NCBI RefSeq assembly: GCF_004769195.1
Contig: NZ_RQET01000004.1
Location: forward strand, 806,001-870,000
Reading direction: 5' to 3'
Origin: Leptospira fletcheri
Lineage (GTDB): Bacteria > Spirochaetota > Leptospiria > Leptospirales > Leptospiraceae
DNA: 64,000 nucleotides
In this document: positions 57,487 through 64,000 of the stretch, piece after piece
Layout: each line of letters begins with the position of its first letter
How positions within the stretch are numbered: the stretch's first letter is position 1
Position numbers and translations under genes: made by a program
The notes under the pieces: model-generated
The model's database searches: none
What the model was told of the DNA's origin: nothing
The model's input: the letters and a program-made list of their open reading frames with translations, nothing else

Positions 57487-57807
57487 TTAGGCAAGTTTAG
57501 GTCCGAAGACTTTTTCCATCTGAGCCTGAGGAATGGCGCCTATCACTTTTTCCGCGATTTGACCCGACTTAAAAAGCATCAGGGTCGGCACAGAGAGAAT
57601 ACCGTATTTTTGGGCGATCTCCGGTTTTTCGTCAATGTCCACTTTTACGACAGTCAACTGTCCTTTGTGGGCTTGGGCGAATTTTTCCAGTTCGGGAGCC
57701 ACCATTTTACAAGGGCCGCACCAAGTAGCCCAAAAATCCACAAGAACCGGTTTGTCGTGAGTGCTGATCAGTTCGTCAAAAGAACCAGGCAATGTTGTGT
57801 TTTCCAT
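57487..57807 (-). CDS. trxA: Thioredoxin
   Basis: A 106-residue cytoplasmic thioredoxin that reduces disulfides of ribonucleotide reductase and other proteins. The active site WCGPCK is in VDFWATWCGPCKMVAPELEK, the strand VVKVDIDEKPE and the cis-Pro loop SVPTLMLFKSG follow. The ATG is at 57807. It has no signal peptide and is a likely electron donor for the DsbD-like protein encoded 14 kb away. A bidirectional terminator-like nest lies at its end. Confidence 0.96.
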   Translation of the reverse strand: MENTTLPGSFDELISTHDKPVLVDFWATWCGPCKMVAPELEKFAQAHKGQLTVVKVDIDEKPEIAQKYGILSVPTLMLFKSGQIAEKVIGAIPQAQMEKVFGPKLA

Positions 57808-57897
57808 ACCAGTTAGACTTAGAATGTTTCTAAACGGAAGGGAGCAAATTCTGATTTTTCGGAAAAAAACCGGAAGAAAATGAAAACTCTCTCTGAA

Positions 57898-58809
57898 TCA
57901 GCCTAGTAAACTGCGGAGAGCTCCTTCCAAATTCGGATACCGAAACTTGTATCCAAGGTCCGAAAGTCGTTTCGGAAGCACTCTTTGCCCGTGGGTGGCG
58001 ACCAGAGCGCCGTCTCCAAACGCAAGTTTTAACGCAAAAGCAGGGACCCGGGTAAAGGAAGGTCGGTTCAAAACCTGTCCAAGGGTTTTGCTGAATTGCT
58101 CGTTGGAAACGGGTTCCGGAGAAACCAAATTGAATGCGCCCTTGGCTTCTTCCCGTCGTAAAAGGAAAAGGATTGCTGCAAGTTGGTCTTCGATATGAAT
58201 CCAGGAAAGAATTTGGTGACCGGATCCGATCGGTCCGCCGGCAAATAGACGGAAGGCAGGAAGCATCGTCGCCAAAGCGCCCCCCTCTGTGGAAAGAACC
58301 ACTCCGGTTCTCAGTAAAACGGTCCGAATTCCGAAGGACTCCGCACGAAGCGCCTCGGCTTCCCAGTCCGAGCATAACCTTCCCAGCTCGTCCTCGGCGG
58401 GAGGGGTGCTTTCCGTAAAAGGCGGAGTAGAAGATTCGTACGAACCGTAGATTCCGACTGCGGAAGCATTGAATAGCGCTTTAGGGCCGGAATCTCCCAA
58501 GGCGGAGATCCGATCCACAATGGTTCTTGTGCTTTCTATTCTGGAAGTTCGGATTTTTTGCCGGACTTCGTCCGTCCATCTCACTCCCGCGATGGGTTCT
58601 CCTGCAAAATTGATCAGAACATCGAGGCCCGATAGGTCCGCTGGACTCGGACCGTTTCCGATCCGGACGTCCCATTCGGAAGATCTTTGCAGGCGATAGG
58701 GAAGTTTGCCGCTCCGGCTAAAAATCCGGACCTTATGGCCTTCCGCTTTGAGACGCAGCGCTAACAAGGATCCGATGAGTCCGGTTCCTCCGGAAATTCC
58801 GATTCGCAT
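57898..58809 (-). CDS. TIGR01777 family epimerase (SDR superfamily)
   Basis: A 303-residue protein starting with an extended dinucleotide-binding motif, MRIGISGGTGLIGS, and continuing with VLINFAGEPIAGVRW, a YxxxK-less epimerase core and the C-terminal DUF1731 segment (FALKLAFGDGALVATHGQRV, PKRLSDLGYKFRYP). Members act in sugar nucleotide or membrane metabolism but their substrates are mostly unknown. ATG 58809 is preferred because GGCGG is upstream and the Rossmann motif begins at once; the frame is open 27 codons further up. Confidence 0.85.
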   Translation of the reverse strand: MRIGISGGTGLIGSLLALRLKAEGHKVRIFSRSGKLPYRLQRSSEWDVRIGNGPSPADLSGLDVLINFAGEPIAGVRWTDEVRQKIRTSRIESTRTIVDRISALGDSGPKALFNASAVGIYGSYESSTPPFTESTPPAEDELGRLCSDWEAEALRAESFGIRTVLLRTGVVLSTEGGALATMLPAFRLFAGGPIGSGHQILSWIHIEDQLAAILFLLRREEAKGAFNLVSPEPVSNEQFSKTLGQVLNRPSFTRVPAFALKLAFGDGALVATHGQRVLPKRLSDLGYKFRYPNLEGALRSLLG

Positions 58810-58971
58810 AGATTTGATTCCGCCCACTTTGCGATTTCCGGAAAATCTAAAAAACTTTTTTCCGAACCTGTTCGGAGCATAATATGACACCGCATTTCGG
58901 GAGACAAGAAGAAAGGAAATCCTGGTTGCTCGGAATCGGAAACTTCCGGAAGATGAACGGGAGAGCCGAGA

Positions 58972-59574
58972 ATGAAATTCGCCATCGGACCGAAAATTTT
59001 TGCGATTGCTTTTCCCGCCGCTTTGCTAACGGCGAATTACTATTTGTATTCGATCACTCAGCCGAAAATCGACGAATACAAATCGGAACCTCCTTTTTTA
59101 CGTTTCGATTTCACGGATTCTTATTTGGACGACCGATCGTCCCAAGCGTTTTATCTGGCAGATGGAAAAGATTCGACGGAATGGAAGAAATTGCGTTCTT
59201 CCTCCCGCGCCATGGATTTTGACGCGGAACTCCGACTGACTCATAGGTTGAAGAACGGAACTTACATTCCCTCCGGCTGGAAGGAAATCAGAATCTTAGC
59301 TTGTTCCCGAAAAGCTCCGAAACTGGATTTTAAAATCTTATTGCGGGAAGCGATTAACGTGGATAAGGAATCCCGGCTACCCGACGATATCGTTATCCTT
59401 TCCAAAACTCTCGATTTTAGCGAATCCGAAGAGTTTCGGTTCCCTCTCTCTCGAAAATTCGAACCGGTCGAAGCCGACCAATATCCGAAAGGAATTTTTA
59501 TCTGGTCTGTAGAAGGGACATTCCAGGGTATGGGTCCAGAAGCGTGTATCCGAGAGATCAGAGTATCTGAGTAG
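58972..59574 (+). CDS. Hypothetical membrane-anchored protein
   Basis: A 200-residue protein with a hydrophobic N-terminus (about 5-24, IGPKIFAIAFPAALLTANYY) acting as signal or anchor. The rest is beta-rich, with Cys in RILACSRKAP and PEACIREIRVS. The C-terminal YPKGIFIWSVEGTFQGMGPE looks like a beta-sandwich end. No family is recognised. It is 162 bases from the divergent epimerase start. Confidence 0.55.
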   Translation: MKFAIGPKIFAIAFPAALLTANYYLYSITQPKIDEYKSEPPFLRFDFTDSYLDDRSSQAFYLADGKDSTEWKKLRSSSRAMDFDAELRLTHRLKNGTYIPSGWKEIRILACSRKAPKLDFKILLREAINVDKESRLPDDIVILSKTLDFSESEEFRFPLSRKFEPVEADQYPKGIFIWSVEGTFQGMGPEACIREIRVSE

Positions 59575-59651
59575 AGGCGGGGGCTTTTTTCTTCGATAAC
59601 GTAAGAAAATCGGCTGCTTGTTTTTTCCTTTTTTTTCGACTAATACTGAGA

Positions 59652-59963
59652 GTGAATAACATTTTCGGTAGCGAGAAGATTTCGATTTTTTCTTCGGTTT
59701 TTATTTTCCTCTATATTACGCTAGGATGCACGCAAAACGATCGGGACCAAATCCAGGGCAAAAAGAAAGGGAACGAATACGATCCAGTAAGCAGTTATTT
59801 TTTCTGTGTGACACAAACCAAATCCTGCATGCATACTTACGGAAACGATTGTTTTGCCGTAAAGAATCGCTCGGACTATTTTGCGGCAGGGGGCAGCGCG
59901 GAAGGATATTGCCTCGGCCAAGTGGCGTCCACAAAGGTGGACAAAGACAGTCCGAAGCACTAG
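59652..59963 (+). CDS. Small cysteine-rich lipoprotein
   Basis: A 103-residue protein starting with GTG. A hydrophobic segment ends ITLGC, giving Cys26 as the likely lipidation site. Four more Cys occur in the mature part (FFCVTQTKSCMHTYGNDCF and EGYCLGQ), so it should be disulfide-bonded outside the cytoplasm. No known domain is seen. It lies 78 bases after the previous gene and directly before the tRNA region. The call depends on the lipobox and is tentative. Confidence 0.5.
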   Translation: MNNIFGSEKISIFSSVFIFLYITLGCTQNDRDQIQGKKKGNEYDPVSSYFFCVTQTKSCMHTYGNDCFAVKNRSDYFAAGGSAEGYCLGQVASTKVDKDSPKH

Positions 59964-59983
59964 ATTTTGGAATGAAAAAAGGA

Positions 59984-60004
59984 TGGGGTGAACGACGGGG
60001 CTCG
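59984..60004 (-). repeat. Copy of the tRNA-His 3' end (possible att-like or pseudo-tRNA)
   Basis: These 21 bases are identical to 60174-60194, the 3' acceptor/T-arm end plus CCA of the tRNA-His gene, exactly 190 bases away and in the same orientation. The match stops abruptly after 21 bases, before the T-loop. It could be a displaced attachment-site end or the remains of a second tRNA copy. Confidence 0.7.
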
Positions 60005-60173
60005 CCGTTACGCAGTTTGCCTTCGTGGCAAACTTAGCTCCACGGCGTCTCGAGCTTGCCTCGGCACTTCCTGTGCCTCGGTCGCATTCTTTTACGCTCT
60101 CTATGGATCGCTAAGAATGCTCCCAAGCTCTCGCTTCGAGCCCACGGATTGAATTTTCATAAGTAAAAGAAAT
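60005..60173. other. Hairpin-rich spacer between the two tRNA-His 3' ends
   Basis: This 169-base spacer contains AGTTTGCC-TTCGT-GGCAAACT (60014-60034), GGCAC-TTCCT-GTGCC and an eight-base pair GCATTCTT (60084-60091) / AAGAATGC (60113-60120). It has no coding frame. On the minus strand it is what a tRNA-His transcript would read through; it may be a repeated element or an attenuated integration remnant. Confidence 0.5.
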
Positions 60174-60250
60174 TGGGGTGAACGACGGGGCTCGAACCCG
60201 CGACAGCCAGAACCACAATCTGGAGCTCTACCAACTGAGCTACGCTCACC
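60174..60250 (-). tRNA. tRNA-His (GTG)
   Basis: The complete cloverleaf: G-1 followed by GTGAGCG pairing with CGTTCAC, anticodon stem CCAGA/TCTGG with loop anticodon GTG, and T-arm GCGGGTTCGAGCCCCG. The 3' C73 pairs with G-1 and CCA is encoded (60174-60176). Last gene of a Pro-Arg-His array. Confidence 0.97.
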
Positions 60251-60257
60251 GTGTGAG

Positions 60258-60331
60258 TGACCCGAGAGGGATTCGAACCCCCGACCGACTGCTTAGAAGG
60301 CAGTTGCTCTATCCAGCTGAGCTATCGAGTC
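60258..60331 (-). tRNA. tRNA-Arg (TCT)
   Basis: Acceptor GACTCGA pairs with TCGGGTC; the anticodon loop in ACTGCCTTCTAAGCAGT gives TCT, reading AGA/AGG. D-arm AGCTCAGCTGGATAGAGCA and T-arm GGGTTCGAATCCC are intact. CCA is not encoded. Seven bases separate it from tRNA-His. Confidence 0.97.
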
Positions 60332-60344
60332 AAAATCCCAAAAT

Positions 60345-60416
60345 TCGGGATGACTGGATTTGAACCAGCGACCCTCTGTTCCCAAAACAGATGCGCTACC
60401 ACTGCGCTACATCCCG
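60345..60416 (-). tRNA. tRNA-Pro (TGG)
   Basis: Acceptor CGGGATG pairs with CATCCCG. The anticodon stem-loop TCTGTTTTGGGAACAGA gives TGG. D-arm GCGCAGTGGTAGCGC and T-arm CTGGTTCAAATCCAG are normal. CCA is not encoded. First gene of the array. Confidence 0.96.
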
Positions 60417-60427
60417 GATCGACGTCC

Positions 60428-60455
60428 ATGATTTCGTGGAAAGCCGCAGTGTCAA
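60428..60455 (-). promoter_or_regulatory. Promoter of the tRNA array
   Basis: On the minus strand a perfect -35 box TTGACA (60450-60455) is followed after 16 bases by AATCAT (60428-60433), four of six matches to -10, ending 11 bases before the tRNA-Pro 5' end. The -35 box includes the TGA stop codon of the upstream TPR gene. Confidence 0.6.
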
Positions 60456-61168
60456 GTCCCTTGTTCGGAGCTTCGAGTCAGTTTTTTGAGATGTTCCAAA
60501 ATCGTATCTTGGGCGGGCGATCTACGCAGGGCCTTTTCGAACGCCGTTCTTGCCTCTTTTTCTTTTCCTAATTTGGAAAGAAGCACTCCCAGCGAATCCA
60601 GATACGCCGGGTTGTCCGGATCCAATTGAACGGCGCGTTTTATATTTTCGGTGGCGGTTCGCAGTTCCTCCGGATTCGGATCCCTTCCTTCCACAAGCAA
60701 GTAGGCTGCCGAATTTAAGCTGTTCCTGTGATCCGGTCGGAGACGAAGGATTCGGAGATGAGTCTCTATCGCCGATTTGACGTCTCCGGATTTTTCCTGG
60801 GCTGCCGCCTTGAGAGAAAGCAACATGATATCGTCCACCGCCAGTTTCAACCTTTCGTCCGTCTTTTGGATCGCTTCCCCGTATTTTCCGACGTTGATTA
60901 GGGAAAAGATGATCAATCGAAAGGCGTTGTCCCTTTCGGAAAACCGGGGAAATTCCTCCAGGAGTTCCTCCAAAACCGATATGCATTTTTTGTGATTCGC
61001 GGTTCGGGAACAGCAGATGGCGAAGTTATATAGTAGTTCCGGATCTTTTCCGTGTTCCGCCAATTCCCTGTCGATCAAGGTAAGGGCGAACGTATAGTTC
61101 TCCTTTAAGATCTCGGAGTAGATCCTGCGCTTTGTGGGAATCTGCCTTGAGGGGTTTTTCTTTTCCAA
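60452..61168 (-). CDS. Tetratricopeptide repeat protein
   Basis: A 238-residue soluble protein built mostly of TPR-type helix pairs, for example ELLYNFAICCSRTANHKKCI, KSAIETHLRILRLRPDHRNS and PAYLDSLGVLLSKLGKEKEA with ARTAFEKALRRSP. TPR proteins bind other proteins as scaffolds; the partner is unknown. The basic N-terminus (KKNPSRQIPTKRR) is not a signal peptide. It lies 11 bases after surE on the same strand and overlaps the -35 box of the tRNA promoter at its stop codon. Confidence 0.82.
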   Translation of the reverse strand: MEKKNPSRQIPTKRRIYSEILKENYTFALTLIDRELAEHGKDPELLYNFAICCSRTANHKKCISVLEELLEEFPRFSERDNAFRLIIFSLINVGKYGEAIQKTDERLKLAVDDIMLLSLKAAAQEKSGDVKSAIETHLRILRLRPDHRNSLNSAAYLLVEGRDPNPEELRTATENIKRAVQLDPDNPAYLDSLGVLLSKLGKEKEARTAFEKALRRSPAQDTILEHLKKLTRSSEQGT

Positions 61169-61179
61169 GAGGGAATCCG

Positions 61180-61932
61180 TTAATGAGAATGGAGTCCGAT
61201 ACTACGCTTAAATTCTGCTAATCCATCCGAATCCGTCTGATCCAAACTTAGGGGAGTAAGAGTCACCTTATCCTTATAAAAGGCTTCGAAATCAGTATCT
61301 GGCTCAGGTATAAAACCTAGATCCGAACCGCCTAGATAGAACTCGGCGATGTCCCCGATAATCGGAGTAGAATGATAGGTATCCACATAGGTCCTCTTGC
61401 CTAAGCGGACGATCTCCACGTCTTCCGTAGAATGCCGGAATTTTGCGGGAATGTTGACGTTGTAAACGGTTCCCGATTTCATGTCATCCTTCCAGAGGCG
61501 GATCATATCCCGAACGAGTTCGGCTTCCGGCATATAATCGTAGTGCTTATCCGAATTTCCCGAGCTGACGGCCATACCGCGGATATTATGGATAGCCGCG
61601 TGCCTTGCAGCGCCGACAGTTCCGGAATAATGCACGTCGTATCCCATGTTCACGCCGCGATTGATTCCGGAGATTACCAGATCTATCTTAGGAAAAATAC
61701 GTCCGTGGATTCCGATATTCACGCAATCCACCGGGTATCCGTCCACTATATAGTGGTTGGAGTTGATCTTTTCCACCCGCAGGGAGTCGTAAATGCTCAG
61801 AGCCATGGACTTTGCGGATTTTTCCTTTAACGGAGCGATCAGGAACGTGTCGTGTTCCTTGCTTAGAACCTTCTCGAGCGCCAATATGCCCTGAGAGGAG
61901 ATTCCGTCGTCATTCGTGATTAGGATATTCAT
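61180..61932 (-). CDS. surE: 5'/3'-nucleotidase SurE
   Basis: A 250-residue SurE, a metal-dependent nucleotidase of survival under stress. The metal ligands are in [12 protein letters not shown] (Asp8, Asp9) and the catalytic loop [20 protein letters not shown], followed by [18 protein letters not shown]. The N-terminus is the typical [10 protein letters not shown], which fixes the start. Its gene is between a membrane protein and a TPR protein gene, all on one strand, and is likely co-transcribed with sppA upstream. Confidence 0.96.
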   Translation of the reverse strand: MNILITNDDGISSQGILALEKVLSKEHDTFLIAPLKEKSAKSMALSIYDSLRVEKINSNHYIVDGYPVDCVNIGIHGRIFPKIDLVISGINRGVNMGYDVHYSGTVGAARHAAIHNIRGMAVSSGNSDKHYDYMPEAELVRDMIRLWKDDMKSGTVYNVNIPAKFRHSTEDVEIVRLGKRTYVDTYHSTPIIGDIAEFYLGGSDLGFIPEPDTDFEAFYKDKVTLTPLSLDQTDSDGLAEFKRSIGLHSH

Positions 61933-61957
61933 TATAAAAATCGAAAATTCTCCGGTT

Positions 61958-62560
61958 TCATTGTAGTGCGGGTCCGAAGGAGGAAGCTAAGGCGAAATAC
62001 ATTGCTAACGGAAAGAAGATAGAGATCAAAAACGTGCTTAGATTAAAGGAAAGCGCATCCTTAAACTTCAAATCGTAAAGATACATCGTTCCGCGGATGG
62101 AGACTAGGATAAAAAGGCCGTAATGGATCAGATAGAGGATGGAGATTCCCCAAACTCCGGAGAGGCCGAACTGGGTAAAAAGGATCGCCCACGCTCCGGC
62201 GGAAAGAAATACCACCATCGATATCTTTACGAGCAGGAACATCACTTTGGAGTTGCTTTTTCTATCCTTTCTCTGGGCAAGTCCGTCCAACACGAACGCT
62301 AAAGGATAAGGAAGCAGGGAAAAGAAGGCAAGGTGTCCCAAAAATCCGGTTCCTAACAAGCCTATGCTTCGTTTCGTATAAGGAGGACATACGATCACAA
62401 ATGCGACCGAAGCGCTCAATGCGGCCAAAAAGAGAAGGACACTCGTAACCAATTTTAAGAACCTAGGTTCCGATTCCGATAGGGCACTTTCCAGACGGAA
62501 CGGTTCGAATAAAGTCGCATCCAAAAGATTTATAAACTTAGTATAATATACCTTGAGCAT
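61958..62560 (-). CDS. Integral membrane protein, YIP1-like
   Basis: A 200-residue protein with about five membrane segments ([19 protein letters not shown] onward; [17 protein letters not shown] last). The N-terminal [15 protein letters not shown] before the first helix is the pattern of YIP1-family bacterial membrane proteins. It starts six bases after the sppA stop, and surE follows after 25 bases. Function unknown. Confidence 0.6.
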   Translation of the reverse strand: MLKVYYTKFINLLDATLFEPFRLESALSESEPRFLKLVTSVLLFLAALSASVAFVIVCPPYTKRSIGLLGTGFLGHLAFFSLLPYPLAFVLDGLAQRKDRKSNSKVMFLLVKISMVVFLSAGAWAILFTQFGLSGVWGISILYLIHYGLFILVSIRGTMYLYDLKFKDALSFNLSTFLISIFFPLAMYFALASSFGPALQ

Positions 62561-62566
62561 CCGATT

Positions 62567-63529
62567 CTACCACGCCATTGCCTGAGGATATAGCACGAGA
62601 ACGGGGGAACGTTTCAGCTCCTGTAAAAGGATCTTCTCCCCCGAAAATACTCCCGCTTTTGCCTGTAATAGATGAAAGAATCTGTCCCAGGGATTTGGCT
62701 CTTCCTCGTACAAGGGCAGGATTCCGTCGTAGTTACAAAGTTTGGAAAGTTCGGATAGGGCTTCTCTGCGGCCGCCGATATCGTCGACTAATTTATTTCG
62801 GAACGCGTCCTGTCCGGAATAAACTCTTCCTTCCGCGAGAGAGGACACGAATTTTACCGTTTGGTTTCTTCCTTTGGAAACGTCCTCGATGAACTCCTCA
62901 TAGGTATCCGCCAACATTTTTTGAATGATTGCGTCCTCTTCCGCAGTACTATCCCGAAACAGGGAAAGCGAGTCCTTGTATTTTCCCTCTTTGTATGTTT
63001 TTACCTTTACTCCGTACCGGTCCAGCAGTCCTTTTATATTCGGGGCGATCGCGATCACGCCTATGGATCCCGTAAGGGTTCCGCCTAACGCGAATATTTT
63101 GTCGGCGGCCGCGGAGATGTAATACCCTCCCGAGGCGGCGATGTCCTTCATCGAAACGACGATCTTCTTATTTTTTTCTTTTCGAAGATACATTAATTCT
63201 CTGTAAATCTCTTGGGAGGCACCTACGCTTCCTCCGGGAGAATTCACTTCCAAAAGAATCCCGACGATATTCGGGTCGCTTTCTATGGAACGTAACTGTT
63301 CCAGAATAGTTTGAGCTCCTGCGCTATCGTAACCGGATTGTCCGGAGTGGATTTCTCCTTCGATTTTGATCAGGGCCGCTCCGATCCGCTCCGTGCCGAA
63401 ACCCGAACTTCCTTCGATTCGAGAGAGCTTGGACGGGCTGAGACTGGAGAGTAGATTGATGAGTCCTACGAATACGGCGAGGACGGTTATTACAAATGTT
63501 ACGGCTAAGGCGAGACGGTTTCGATCCAC
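62567..63529 (-). CDS. sppA: Signal peptide peptidase SppA (protease IV-like)
   Basis: A 320-residue membrane-bound serine protease that degrades leftover signal peptides. One N-terminal membrane segment (7-27) precedes the protease domain. [19 protein letters not shown] is the first family motif; catalytic Ser133 lies in [18 protein letters not shown] and the Lys general base is Lys185 in KYKDSLSLF. It is the short single-domain type found in Bacillus, not the 618-residue E. coli form. The start is GTG at 63529. Confidence 0.92.
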   Translation of the reverse strand: MDRNRLALAVTFVITVLAVFVGLINLLSSLSPSKLSRIEGSSGFGTERIGAALIKIEGEIHSGQSGYDSAGAQTILEQLRSIESDPNIVGILLEVNSPGGSVGASQEIYRELMYLRKEKNKKIVVSMKDIAASGGYYISAAADKIFALGGTLTGSIGVIAIAPNIKGLLDRYGVKVKTYKEGKYKDSLSLFRDSTAEEDAIIQKMLADTYEEFIEDVSKGRNQTVKFVSSLAEGRVYSGQDAFRNKLVDDIGGRREALSELSKLCNYDGILPLYEEEPNPWDRFFHLLQAKAGVFSGEKILLQELKRSPVLVLYPQAMAW

Positions 63530-63641
63530 GAATAAATGGAAACTCAGTACCTGCGTATTGTCAATGAATTAGCGGACGGAAAGCTCCGTTACGGAAAACG
63601 ATATTCGTTGACCTCTCTGGATCGGAAGTTATTTTTCGAGA

Positions 63642-64000
63642 ATGGATTCTTTTTCCCGCAGATCCTTTTTAAAACGCGCGATCGGTGTCGGAACCGTATT
63701 GACAGTTTCCGAATTCTTAGAGGCTTGTTCTGCCGTTACGGACAGAAATTTCGGACCGAAAGGAAGCGATCCCTACGCCAATTCGGAATCGATGAAATAC
63801 AACCGGCCGATTTTAAAGGCATTGAACGTGGGAATCACCGCCCCGAATCCGCACAATGTCCAGCCCTGGAAATTCGAAATCTTGGACGACCTCTCGGCCA
63901 ATCTTTATGTGGACGAAAACCGTTTACTCTTGGACACGGATCCGCCGACGAGACAGATCCATATCGGACAGGGAACCTTTTTGGAAACGCTCGCAATCGG
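63642..64000 (+). CDS. Tat-exported nitroreductase-family protein, N-terminal fragment
   Basis: This gene is cut off by the right edge after 119 codons. The product begins MDSFSRRSFLKRAIGVGTVL, with a twin-arginine motif (SRRSFLK) and a hydrophobic segment ending LEACS, so a Tat signal, possibly with lipidation of Cys29. The mature sequence has LKALNVGITAPNPHNVQPWK, the phosphate/FMN-contact pattern of nitroreductases, and a conserved DTDPPTRQIHIGQG. The reductase would sit outside the cytoplasmic membrane with its flavin pre-inserted. ATG 63642 is chosen because GAG lies seven bases upstream and the Tat motif follows at once. Confidence 0.75.
   Translation, partial: MDSFSRRSFLKRAIGVGTVLTVSEFLEACSAVTDRNFGPKGSDPYANSESMKYNRPILKALNVGITAPNPHNVQPWKFEILDDLSANLYVDENRLLLDTDPPTRQIHIGQGTFLETLAI

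Overview
The window looks like chromosomal DNA of a spirochaete of the genus Leptospira. The evidence is inference from gene content: many lipoproteins with loose spirochaetal lipoboxes, a DUF1574/SGNH protein next to an MBOAT acyltransferase, an SSB of only 117 residues, several response-regulator/kinase hybrids, and short intergenic gaps with mixed strands. Base composition is fairly balanced in most genes. An AT-rich accessory-looking stretch lies at about 26.4-30.6 kb. No phage, IS element or CRISPR array was seen.

Layout. 1-6 kb: envelope genes, with the first codons of a likely lpxK, msbA, a divergent peptide-binding lipoprotein and a class A penicillin-binding protein. 6-14 kb: a methyltransferase facing an FAD oxidoreductase, an ABC-F ATPase, rdgB coupled to a STAS anti-anti-sigma gene, and an SGNH/MBOAT pair likely to acylate a surface polymer. 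14-22.5 kb: signalling, with a sensor kinase, a response regulator and a hybrid kinase in tandem, a lipase-like hydrolase, a secreted PI-PLC with C-type-lectin-like sequence, another response regulator, and a Spy/CpxP-like protein + ECF sigma + small membrane protein module. 22.5-30.9 kb: lipoproteins, ssb, an Old Yellow Enzyme gene with a divergent TetR, secreted hydrolases and AT-rich orphans. 30.9-37.3 kb: hisI, mltG, a (2S)-methylsuccinyl-CoA-dehydrogenase-like enzyme and ilvD. 37.4-43 kb: ethanolamine permease, eutB, eutC and a DsbD-like protein. 43-49 kb: membrane proteins, including a coiled-coil protein whose five cysteines all fall on one heptad position, a secreted thioredoxin-fold protein and an AraC regulator. 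49-58 kb: metG-glnD-GH13, an AidB-like flavoprotein and trxA. 58-64 kb: a TIGR01777 epimerase, small exported proteins, a His-Arg-Pro tRNA array with a duplicated tRNA-His 3' end, a TPR protein, surE, a membrane protein, sppA and the start of a Tat-exported nitroreductase-like protein.

How the genes fit together. Ethanolamine would be imported, split by the EutBC lyase to acetaldehyde and ammonia, and could feed acetyl-CoA metabolism. The methylsuccinyl-CoA-dehydrogenase-like gene hints at an ethylmalonyl-CoA route, and glnD at nitrogen sensing; these links are inference. The most unusual signals are the PI-PLC/lectin protein with its apparently reordered lectin halves, the heptad-phased cysteines of the coiled-coil protein, the CnrYXH-like sigma module, and the 21-base tRNA-His 3'-end duplication 190 bases away.
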